DNA from: Phoronis australis
Lineage: Eukaryota; Phoronida; Phoronidae
Direction of reading: 5' to 3'
DNA length: 62,000 nucleotides
Assembly (NCBI GenBank): GCA_002633005.1
Contig: NMRA01000117.1
Coordinates: 424,208-486,207 of the forward strand
In this document: piece by piece, positions 22,985 through 34,400 of the stretch
Layout of the letters: the number at the start of each line of letters is the position of its first letter
Position numbering within the stretch: the stretch's first letter is position 1
Made by a program: the position numbers and the translations under genes
Notes under the pieces: generated by a model
What the model was told of the DNA's origin: nothing
Seen by the model: only the letters and a program-made list of their open reading frames with translations
Databases searched by the model: none

Positions 22985-23760
22985 AACCATCAAAGTCACC
23001 TTGCTATTAGTATCTTTTATGCATAGTAGTAGTATAGTAATACACTTTATTCACGTTAAGACAAAAAATATACTTGATACAGATTTAAGCTTATGGATAC
23101 TCCATGAAGGACCTGAAGGGTCCGCTGACCACGGAGCCACCAGAGAATAAAAAAATACAGTGTTACAGATAATCAGAATAACAAAGATTAGGTGATTATG
23201 TAATTTAAAACTACTTGTGAAAGGACTAGGACAGATTATCGAAGATAGTTACACACAAAGCAGTTGGGAATAGTGCACTCAAGTTCATAACTTTCAAAAC
23301 AAACATTTTTAAAATAATTTATAACAGAGGATAACGAATGAATAAACAGTTTTTGGGAGACACTTTCAGGAAAGTTATTAATGATATGAGGTAGGGAATT
23401 GCGAACTGAATCTTCAGCTAATGATTTAGTGCAACGAGGAGTTTGTAGAAGATGTCGTTGCCTAGTGTAATGTTCATGAACAGATCCACGGGTTATTAAA
23501 TTGAACGTTTTGAAAAATGAAGGTAAGTAATTGTGAACATATCTGTAGAAAAATTTAATAATAGCAACAACATACAAGTCCTTAATTTTGAGAATCTGTG
23601 TAGTCTTAAATAAAGGATCTGTAAAATAACTAGAGGTAATATTACGAATAACCTTTTTCTGTAATTTGAATATTCTATTATGTTCACACCCCATAGCAGA
23701 ATGCCATAGAGAGACACTTTTAGGCCGTGGATGTCTTTAATTCCTTCCAACATATACTCC
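22985..23760. repeat. Third fold-back arm, split by the LINE
   Basis: To the left of the LINE, AACCATCAAAGTCACCTTGC matches AATCATCAAAGTCACGTTGT at 21277. To the right, GGATGTCTTTAATTCCTTCC matches CGATGTGTTTAAGTCCTTCC at about 21339. The two halves are contiguous in the other copies, so the LINE inserted into this one. Confidence 0.75.
23026..23710 (-). mobile_element. 5'-truncated LINE (jockey/CR1-like) with RT C-terminal fragment
   Basis: On the minus strand, 23694-23236 encodes FKLQKKVIRNITSSYFTDPL, then LKIKDLYV and PSFFKTFNL. This is the connection region that follows the reverse-transcriptase domain in jockey/CR1-type LINEs. Just upstream, YGILLWG, another conserved piece, sits in a different frame, so there is a one-base frameshift near 23690. 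The 3' untranslated part runs to about 23026. The short sequence CATAG occurs at both borders (23022-23026 and 23705-23709), consistent with a target-site duplication. It interrupts a fold-back-element arm and is inactive. Confidence 0.85.
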
Positions 23761-25455
23761 CGTGAAAAAACTTTTTTCAAGCAGTCCTGCGCAACTCGGC
23801 AACTGGCCATGTTTACACAGCTTGCACCAGAGGATATCACGTCATGCAAATCTTAATTAAAAGTCCAACTTTTGATAGCCCCGCATGCAAAAGTAGAACA
23901 ATTTAGAAACACTTCCGATAAGCGCATAAAGCACAGCTGAGCTTGCATATGAATCCAATTAGCCATTTGTGAGATATGATGTCCTGAAGTGGGACAAATT
24001 TGGACACTTTGCTAGGGTCCTACATAACCTTATTGAATATGAAATTTCAAGATAACGCATTAACGTTCTTGAGATCCTTCTTCTTCTTCCAAAAATCAAC
24101 AAACGATTACCGCAAGCTTAATTCCAAGTTCAAGCACAACCTTGACAAAAAAGAAGACCCTGTTAGGGTGATCTGCTTCTCGATGTTGTGGAACCCGTAT
24201 TTTCCCATCTGAACAAAAAAACACTGTTGAAGCATTTTTTGATGGTAAGACTCAGCTCACAGGATTTGGAATGTTCAAGTCACACATGTGCGGTTAATGC
24301 AAGTCGGCCAAAATCCCTGTTCGTATTTCCAATTTTCAGGTCATATTTCAGCTCATTATGTCCACCCCTGGTGTAGAGCTAACGACCAAATAGGGTACAT
24401 GAAAAATCTGGGATTCAACCGACACTGCCTGTTTCAGCCGTTTTATTGAAAAACAGCTAATAAACATGCTTTTTTTGCATCATTAATCAGCTTAATGTTG
24501 ATTTGAAAGCAATCCCCCCATGACACAGGCCATTTGAATGTTATATTTTTGCTGCAGCTGTCCGGAGATGATATCAACTTTGCTGATGCAAAATTTTCTC
24601 AAAAATTTGTCATGAAGTGAAACCACTTCTGGTAATTCATTGTGAACTGTGTGCAAACTTGTTGAAGAATAACGCTTCATTTCTTGTCACTCAAAGCTGC
24701 CTCTCCTACAGTCTCATATGTAATAAAGGGACTTCCACTGCTTTTAACTACGTGAGTTAATCTCAAAATTCCATAGCATACTCCCTATTAGATGGTTCAC
24801 CAACCCTACTTGGTGCAGGAATATTTACTAACTGAGCCACTATTCCTGTGGCTAATGCGACTAAAGAAGACGATAGGCAAGAAGTTCACCGGCTGGTTGC
24901 CCTGGTAGCGAGTGAATTTTCAAAGCGATTAGCTACTCTATTGGTCATCTGTGTGGAATTCACATAAATAAATTGTGTCCTCTCTGTGATGCTTTACTTG
25001 GACATTAGCCTTGTTGCAAACACACATTAAGCTTGAACCGCTCATTTTACCTAGATCTAGACAAGTGCTGCATTAATGTTCTTAGATAAAACAACCTATA
25101 AACATAGAATACTAATAGGCTAGCACCTTTTCATTAGAAAAATGACTTCAATTGTTTTAAAAGTCACTATTCTTTACTTTCAGGAACGTTGTAGCTGGAC
25201 ATTCAGATATTGAAATGGTATTAACCATTGGAATTCCAAGTCATGCAGGAAGTAGTATTGCCTCGTCCATCCTCATGTTTTTTGTCCGACTAGCTTGGCA
25301 TGCCAGAGTAAGAGTACCTCTACTACTGACTGTGGCCTTCATGGTCTTCGATACTCGCCTGCAGCTGGAAATAAACGTGATCATGTGATTCACTCATATT
25401 GTAGTGAATTAAATTATAAAAATATCAGTTGAAATATCTGAAGATAATAGAAAAG
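23761..25455. other. 5' flank of the ankyrin gene; possible non-coding first exon
   Basis: No coding exon is seen. A stretch at 25184-25308, bounded by TACTTTCAG and AGA|GTAAGAG, has exon-like borders. A further acceptor (AAATATCAG) at 25428 precedes the start codon by 27 bases. If spliced, 25184-25308 would be 5' untranslated, because its open frame does not continue into the ankyrin frame. Otherwise the region is AT-rich without recognised repeats. Confidence 0.4.
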
Positions 25456-28400
25456 ATGGCCAGAGGTGTTAAAGATCTGAGGGAAATGATTTGCGTTTCC
25501 CGACTGACTGTTATTGAGAGTGATGAAGAGGTGTTCAGTGATGAGGAAGGGAGATTATCCCGGGCATTTAGTGCTCTGTCGGCAGACACTGTAAACAGAT
25601 GTAGCAGCCGTGAAAGTTCTGCGAGCTCAGGCTCTTCTAGGCAGAATTCCTTTGTAGGTAATGGGTCTCCTGATTCTGGCTTCAGAACAAATGAACCTTC
25701 TCCGGAGGAAGGCACTTTACCTGCACAGTCGCACGCCCAGTCAAAGTCAGCGAAGAAGCGTAAAAAGAAAAAAGTACAAAACAAAGGGCTGGCTATGCTT
25801 CCTGCAAAACATGAGCTGCCAAGACAGGCTGTTCTTCCTTCTGTTCGGAAGTCTGCAGAGGGGCGTCGTGGCTCTAACTCAAGTGGAGATGAGCTAACAA
25901 CTGCTAGAAAGGAGTCTGTGCACAATTACTCAAAAGGCAACTTTGAAGAATTGCTCATATATTTAGATGCCAGTGTTGTGGCAGATTGGCTTCTTCATGC
26001 CAATCAGGTTGTCGGTGAATTGTCACAGTGGGTGTGTACTGAAGAAAACTTTGTCAACTTTGCTCATTTTTGGCTGTCAGATTTCCCTGAAATTCAAAGA
26101 CACGAAATACTCAAGTTGGAATATGAAGTGTTGCTTGATCAATTGAATCTTGCTTTTTCTGTTGGACGCGAGACTGGTCAAATCAAACACAAGGATTTTG
26201 TTTGCCTTTTAGAGGCTTTATATCGAGAATATCCGCATAAACTTATTAGCTCTAAAGGAGCACATCTTTTTCTAGACTATCTTGATATCTTGACGTCAGA
26301 GCGGACTGAGTCATATAAGAAAATCTTGGCTGATGTCAAATGTTCTACTCACAATAGACAGCATGCACAGTGGTTGTTGGCCATTCGATCATTTGCTCTG
26401 GTCAGCTCCTGGAGTGCTGTTGTTACCTTTTACAGGAAGTTGCTCACCGTTGACTCAACTATACTTAGTCTGCCCTTACCTGCACATATTGCAACTAGGG
26501 CGGACATAAATTACAAGAGAATGTATCAAGCTATCAGGTATTTTGAATTCATTTCCGCAATGCCTCTGTCTAACACTTGCTGTTGTTGTTTTGGTTTGGT
26601 TCATGAAGAAAAGTTGACAGATCCAGAACATTGTTTTCTGTAAATTCTGTTACACTATAGATGGAAACAGTAAATGTTTATAATCTTGTAAGGCTTATTT
26701 GTAACCTCTACATCATTGCAAGTTGTTTTTGAAATCGGAGTACCGGTATTGTACTATGTATAGAGTAGTTTCATATTTTTGTTTTCAGGAACGGCTATGT
26801 TGATGTAGTGCACTTTCTCATTAAGTCCAAAAAAGTGGACGCCAGAATTACAGACACCCACAACAAAACATTGGTTTTCTCAGCAGTCATGTACAATCAA
26901 CCCAAGGTCTTGGAGTATTTACTCAAGGTAGGTGATGATCACACGTTTGTGCCCTGTGCCAGGCATGTAAAAAGATCCCAAAAACCCTTTCTTAGTAGGA
27001 TTTTTTGTAAGTTCGGTATGTACTGTTCTTGACACACAAACCTGATTAGTTCTTGAAGGTTTTAGACATTTTAGCTTATTTTTCTAGGCTTTAAATGCAC
27101 ACAGACCTATTGCTCATTATGTTCCCACATATGCATGTGTGGGTGCAAATTGTTGTCATCTCTGTCTGGGAATCCAGGCGGCTGGCATCTGTGACTGCAT
27201 TTCCAAAATCCCTCAGACGTTCGTCATGGATTTTGGGAGATGTATTCCTTTGGAGACGTATCCCCTAGTACAGGAAATTGATTCCTTGTGAAATGGTGAC
27301 ATTCTGTGACAAAACTTGCTTGACTGAAATTCTGAGACATTTTATGACATTTTGATAATTCTGTCATACATGTATTGTAGTGTACTATGCCAAGTAGGCT
27401 TTTAGTGTTTTGTTGAGTTTACAGTTATTTTATACTGCATCAAGTTGTGGTTCCTTTTTTCACAAATTGTAATGTTGTGGAATTCATCAGTATCACAGAC
27501 AAAAATTGTCTCGCATATGTAACATTAGCAAAGCTGATGTGACTTATACATGAACAAACACCAAAAAGGTGTGACAGTTGAGACTTCCTGTGACATTTTG
27601 AAACTTTTGATGTGTGACAACTTGTGGCAAGTTTAGTATTTTTTGTTTGACTCTGTATGTTGACTGATTTTCATGAAATTTGACGAATTGGTTTTTATAA
27701 AGGAAACGACAATGCCTTCCGACTTTAAAATAGATTTAATCAATTCTGGGTCACTTAATGGCTATTTATATTATTTACGAGTCTGTTTTGACGTTTGACT
27801 CTTTATCTACCAAACTGCTCTATGGATCATGAAAATTAGGAGAAGTTTTCCTGCTGGGAAGACCACGCATAACATTGTTTTTCACACGAGTCCGACTGGT
27901 GTGGCACCTTCTAAAAGCAATTTTTTGCATCTGTGGCTGTATCTCTTTAACCCATTACGGAATCTTAGTGAAATTCATTAACAGATGACAACATCTGACC
28001 TGCTGTTCCCCTTATTGACAATTTTAGTTTTTGTGTGTTTACCTTCGTGTCTTCAGAGTTGCTTGACAGATTTCCACGAAATTTTGTAAGCAAGTCTCTA
28101 TGAAGGAAATGACAAGGCCTTCCCATTTTGATACAAATGTGTTGTTTGTGCATGGCTCAACATTTTAACTTTTTGAAATGAAAACAATATTGATCATGTA
28201 AACTCTCTGAATACATACCTGTCTTAATGCTGCATTTTGTGCTGTTTATATAGCTAAAAACAATCAAATTATGTATTTACTCTCATAAAGTCACTCTCAC
28301 AATTTTCCTTACTGTAACAGGGTTATATTTCCGTTGTTATACATTTGCTATTTTCAAATTCACAATTTTATGGTTGGCCAACCCCCATAAACTTGGAAAC

Positions 28401-31400
28401 TTTTTCTTGAGTTACTGATGCTTTCGGTGCTCGAAATATTATGAGACTGGTTTTACGAGAATAAAAGGCCTTATTTGATTTTTGTTTCATTCCAGCTTAA
28501 TGCGGGTGGAATGCAGCTTGTAGTTATGGTGAAAGCTTGTTTTCCAGATACTTGCCATATGATGTCCCTTATACCGGCATTCAAGATACATTTGTTTGAA
28601 AAACAAGTATTTGAAGCATCTTTATTGATTTTATCATGCGTGTTATTGTGATACTTCGATCACCCCTTTTTTCAGGTGAAGCCCACTATAGATCCCAACT
28701 TAGCCTGTGACACAGGAAATACACCCTTACATGCAGCGGCTAATAATGGAAACGTTGTCCTGGTAACGACATTGCTCAAGACCAATAAAGTTAATGTTAA
28801 TTGTGTAAACCCTCAGACGGACAATGCCACACCTCTACATTTGGCGGCCATGCATGGTAAGACACTCTGCGGGTCATTTGAAAATTTCTGTTTCAGTATT
28901 TCTTTAGAACTGGCTGTCAACTATAGTATGGCTACTTACCATTAGATGTCACTATAGTGAGACTTGCTCTGCAGCTGACAGACTTAGTAATCACTGATGT
29001 CTGTTGATATTGCTCATTCACCACTGCATGCGCCCTTTTTACTCTGTTTCTTTTGTGATTGTAGTGCATTGTGAAATCCTTTCACATTTTCTTAATTATT
29101 TTTGTCAAAAGTTTTTCCTACAACTCAACTTATGGATGACCATGTTACTCTGGGGGGTGCCCTACCCAATTTTGTTTGTTAAGCGAGATCCCCTCTCACA
29201 GACATAATTCCTCCTGCTATGCACCTCAGAAGTGACACGTAGCACTGCTTGAACAGACTACCTCTCACTGTACCTCCCAGTCGCAATTTTAGTTATTTTA
29301 GTTTTTATGTGTGCCTCAGTATGTAACAAGTTCCTTGATGAACGTGTATGAAATGTGACAGATTTCTCTTGGCGTGATGATGTCGACACTTTCCCAATTT
29401 CACACCGATTCAATGTATTTTGCTCCTTCTAGTGGGCATTTTTATTCTTCTTCTTCAGCATTCCTGGCCATGTAGCTTAGATAGTCAGTCTGGTCTTTTG
29501 GGCGAAGTCTGCAGTTCGCCACAATGATACCGTTGAGCCAGGGCATTTTTATGATTTTCAAGGTTTATCTGTCGCTTTTCTAACTGCCATGCCGAGTCAC
29601 TATAAAATTTGCTAGATGTGATCTTATTGAGCAGAGAACAGCTTACATTGAGCAGAGAACAGCTTACATTGAGCAGAGAACAGCTTACATTGAGCAGAGA
29701 ACAGCTTACATTGAGCAGAGAACAGCTTACATTGAGCAGATAACAGCTTACATTGAGCAAAGAACAGCTTACATTGATTTCCCTATGGGTGTGACTAGTG
29801 TGCTGCTTCCGTGAGGCAGTTTTTTGTGTGCCGCAACATGTAACATTTTTCTGGATTTTAATGAAATTTGATTCATGTGTTTCTGTTGACAATTGGGAGG
29901 TAGTGTGGCCTAGTAGGTTGAGCGTCCGCCTCGTGTTCTCAAGCTGGTGGGTTCAGATCCCTTTGAACACCACCGCTAATCCCTTGAGTCCTGTCTCTGT
30001 CTCCCCAGCTCGGTCTTTAATTTGTGCGTATTTGTGTTATACGTATATGTATATTAATTAAATGAAAAATGGTCTCAGGTGCTTGTTGCATTAGGCCAGG
30101 CTGAGAGGCCAGTGCACGTCTGATGCAACCTTTTGACAAATTGTGATTGTGTCTGCCTTCATATCTTCCAAGTTTTTCCATTGATCTGCATGAAATTTGT
30201 CCTGTATGTTCGGACAGAGGAGATCCTGCACAAATGATGTTGATTTTTCAGATGAATTCAACAACTGCGGAAATGTTTTAAAAATGACCACTTCTTATTT
30301 TTTGCCATTTCTGATGCACACACTCGCTGCATATCAGCATTCTGTGTTGCTCTGGAAGTTTTTACGTTTACCTCTTGATAAACCAAGTTTTCCGATAAAT
30401 TTCTATGGAATTTGGCAAAAACATTTCTTTTGAGATGATGAGGACACCATTCCAATGTCAGAAGGATTTGATATATTTCACCAAGGTCATTTTGATAATT
30501 TTCAAGTCTGTTTTTGGTGTTTGATCATTATAAAATTTGTCAGATGTGTTTTATTGCCAAGACTTCTGTGGTAGCCCCTAGTGGCAATTTTTTTGTCTCT
30601 GCCTCTGTCTCAGTATATAAATGGATCTTTTTGAAATTTCATGCATCTGTTCTTGCTGTTGATTTTATGGCAGGCCAGAATACTGTGGCAGTTTGTTGTC
30701 TCTGCCTCAATGTCCAGCAAGTTCCTCACTGAATCTTCTTGAAATGTGGTTTTTGTATGCTTCTGTTGAGGAGATCAGGGCTTGATGTCTGTATTATGTA
30801 CCAAAATTTTCAGTGGATCTTCATGATGTTTGACCATTGTGTTCCTGGTATAGAGGCCACAGCTGAATCTCGATTTATTTTTGAATGAATTAATCTAATC
30901 TAAAATTATTTTTAAAGCATATTAAGTGCACCCTTTATTGTGATGGACATGGTGAGTTGCATATCAACGCTTTATGTTTCTCTTGTTACAAAATGTGTTA
31001 TTTATAACTCTGAATGAAAGTAATTATTCCAAAAAATTCCCTGTTTTCCCCATCGACACTGAATTTTGCTCCTCAATCAGCCCAAGTTTTATTCAGGAAT
31101 GCCACTTGAAGCCATTTGTTGGTTACTTTCCAAAGATTATTATAGATTGAAAAGTGATTCATCAATGTTTGAGCTCCCTGAAAGTTATCCACTATACTGT
31201 TACAGAAAATGCAGGATACATATGTAATACACTGATCGAAAAACAATTACCTTCCAGTTTCAAAAGTAATGCGTCATTTCGGTTTAAAGATATATTGTTT
31301 TTACAAATATGGCATGCAGTTGTCTATCACTGAAAAAATAATTTGAGGTCTTAACATTTGTCAATCATCTGAATGTCCCCACCTTGTATTTAGCCAGTTG

Positions 31401-34400
31401 CAAAAATCTTGTGGTTGTAAGTCTGTGTTCCATCTAGGAAGCGACCTTAGGATTTAGGCCACTTACTGCGCTCTACACTGGTCTCAACTTGTTATGTACT
31501 CAAATAGGAAGGGATTTATGAGTTTGCACAGTACTAACAATTTGTTATTTATTGAGACTATGCTCAGTATGTACATGACGTAACAAGCCAACTTGTAGAG
31601 CTTAGTCTCAAGTATTAACAAAGTGACAGTACTTTGGAAGCCCTGAAATTGTCTCCAATTTGTCCATAGAGTCATTTTAAAACAAATTTCATAACGAATG
31701 GAAAGCAGGTTTATAGCCGCATGAAATACTCTTCAAAGAGATCTAAATTGAAAAAATAAAATATTTATTTTACGTAAATATTAACGATGGAATAAAACAA
31801 ACTATCCTTAGATATCTAGACTTGAACTTCACAAGCAATACATGTTCAAATGTAAAATTATTGATAAAGTATCAGGTAGAGGTCTGACAGGGCCACCAGA
31901 TGTAGAGCTAGGGTCTGAGCTGTCTGCCTCATATGGATAGCTGAGCTGAGGCATGAAAATGTGACAAATGTTGAATGAAATGGCTACTAGTCACTCCATT
32001 GTTCTTGTCCTGATTTCAAGTGTCAACAGAGCTATCATTCACTTGAGTCAGGCAGCTCAGTTTGTAGATCTGTCTGCAGTGGCCTTTAAAGTAACAAGAG
32101 TAGTGGGCTTGTTCTCTTGACTGCAAAAGACGGTGAACTTTTTACCCAGGTATCCGTCTGGAATATTCAGGTGGTGATGTTGTGCAATGTCAGCTAATAG
32201 GAATATGGTCTGTGGCGTTTGGACAACTAGTCAAAACAGGTTGCAACAGAACAGTTAAAGAGATCATTGAAAATTGATTTGATGTAAATTCCTTGCCCTC
32301 TTGGTGCAGCTGAATGTCAATGAGTTTTTAATGTTCAGAATGTTGTTTAAGTTACTGGCTTATTTGTTTGTAAATGGGTGAAGTGCTTTTTGACTTTTTG
32401 TCTTTTTTTGCAGTGGCTAAACTTGGTGTTGACGTACTTCCTATTTTACAAAAAAACGGAATGCATGATCTTGTGACAAACAACACACGCCCAACGAGTG
32501 ATTTGTGACCAATATTTTTTTCAACCCAATTACTAGTCTAGACATTATGTATAGCGTTTTCTTTGAAACAAACCTACAATACACACCGAAAGTAATCACT
32601 CAAAATTAATTTGCCTGTGATGATGCCTGAGTGCTAGTGGATTGTCCCTGTCACGGCAGATAGCTGTCGTTGAGAGGAGCTGGAATGACGCGTCATGATG
32701 AGTCATAGACACATAGATATGCGCTCACTTACCATTTGGACATATGTCTCTTACATTATGAAACTACATGTAACAAGCAGCAAAAAAGGTATACATACCG
32801 GTAATCTGACAAATTCCTCTCTAAGCCCATAGATATGTTTTATAATGTACTTACACTTATTTGAGCATAGTTAATGAGAATTTAGATACTCGACATCAGA
32901 TTTTTTAAGTTTGTTTCCCATGTGTCAATTGAAACATGCAGTACGTACTGAATAGGGATCCCACGAGTCAATTGAAACATGCAGTACGTACTGAATAGGG
33001 ATCCCATGAGTCAATTGAAACATGCAGTACGTACTGAATAGGGATCCCATGAGTCAATTGAAACATGCAGTACGTACTGAATAGGGATCACATGAGTCAA
33101 TTGAAACATGCAGTACGTACTAAATATGGATCATCATATGTAAGGGTTGATGTCTCATAGTTCTTTGTAAGTCAGTGAGGGCTGCTCAGGTGAAAACAGA
33201 AGTGGTTGGGAATCAAGAGATCATTGAAAAAATCTTGAAAAGTTATAGTTGGCAAGGAGAAATCGACTAGGCTATTTGTTGTGTGGAGTATCATTTATTT
33301 CTATCTAGTTTAAGTTTCATGGACCAAGAAAAGGAGTTAACAATTTATAATGCTGAATCTGAAATCTGTAATTTCTGAAGTCACACATTTTCCTTGTTGA
33401 ACGTCATGGGGTGGAAACAGTATTTTGCCTGATTTCTTTTGGCATCTCCTGTAGACTTGTATTTGTGCAGAGCAGGTAATTAGGGTCATGGAAGTACACT
33501 TTGGCAAAGGTTTTGACTGGTGGGTTCTACATGATGGCAACCACACAAATGACCACACCATCAGGGAGTCGGCTTCATGGTGTCAGACTAATTAATAAGG
33601 ATCTGCTAGTCATGTGGTTAATGTTATTAACTCTTTTGCGCTGTTAGTGTGTGTGTGTGTGTGTGTGTGTGGTCATGGGTGATGCATCTATCTGGTGAAT
33701 GTGTTGTTTTCAGTCCTTGAATTGAAGGGTTGAGGAGCCTATGCTTCTGCTGCTTTGTCCACTGTCAAACTGCATTCTCACTCACCATTCAAATGAACTC
33801 ATTTATCCCACGTGCACTCCATGATTACGACTTAAGATGAGTTTGATTTCAGATGACTGCTCACCCATTATTGCTAATGAAATTAATTCCAGAGATTTGG
33901 AGACGTGGAGTTCCAAAATGCTAAACCCTGCTGTATCTTCAGGGTATCCTTAAACCATTTCCCCATTTCCTACCTCGACTTTTCTAAGATGGGTTCGCTG
34001 ATAATAATATTTAGTCAGGACTGTTGTTGCAGCCGGCCTCCTCCCGTTCGCAGGTCTGTTGTTGCAGCCTGTGGCCCAAGGCCTGTAGTTGCAGGCTTCA
34101 ATTTCTAGTCATTAGTTCTAGTTCACTTTACTTCCATCTCGTTATGTTCTTGTTTTTTATATTCTAGCCTTATGTATTCTAATTTGCTGTTCTCCTGTTT
34201 AGTACCTATATTTTATCATAGTCTAACCTTGTTATTGCCCGGGTTTCGTTTCCTCGGATGGGCGATGTCAGCATTCCCGTGCTGCCATTATGGCGTTTTG
34301 TGCATGCCCATCTTGCAGAGTCTTAGTTAGTTTTATCTATTACGTCATAATAAATGACAAATATTCCCAATCCTCCTCTTGTTTTACTCTGCAACATAGC

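Noticed and set aside
23496-23849. 117-residue minus-strand frame as a membrane protein
   Set aside because: It crosses from a fold-back arm into the LINE in a shifted frame; the true LINE frame for most of this stretch is another one.
25184-25308. Exon-like stretch as coding sequence upstream of the ankyrin start
   Set aside because: Its open frame leaves it in a phase that does not continue the ankyrin frame; at most it is 5' untranslated.
26538-26643. Open frame continuing past ankyrin exon 1 to a stop at 26643
   Set aside because: A good donor (ATCAG|GTATTT) lies at 26537, and the next exon joins in frame to give an ankyrin repeat, so the read-through is intronic.
29485-29892. 135-residue minus-strand frame with repeated LLNVSCS
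   Set aside because: It is produced by the 21-bp minisatellite; the repeat length is a multiple of three, so the frame stays open by chance.
29896-29975. tRNA gene
   Set aside because: The polymerase III boxes are good, but the acceptor stem does not pair and the following sequence is shared with another locus, so it is a SINE head.
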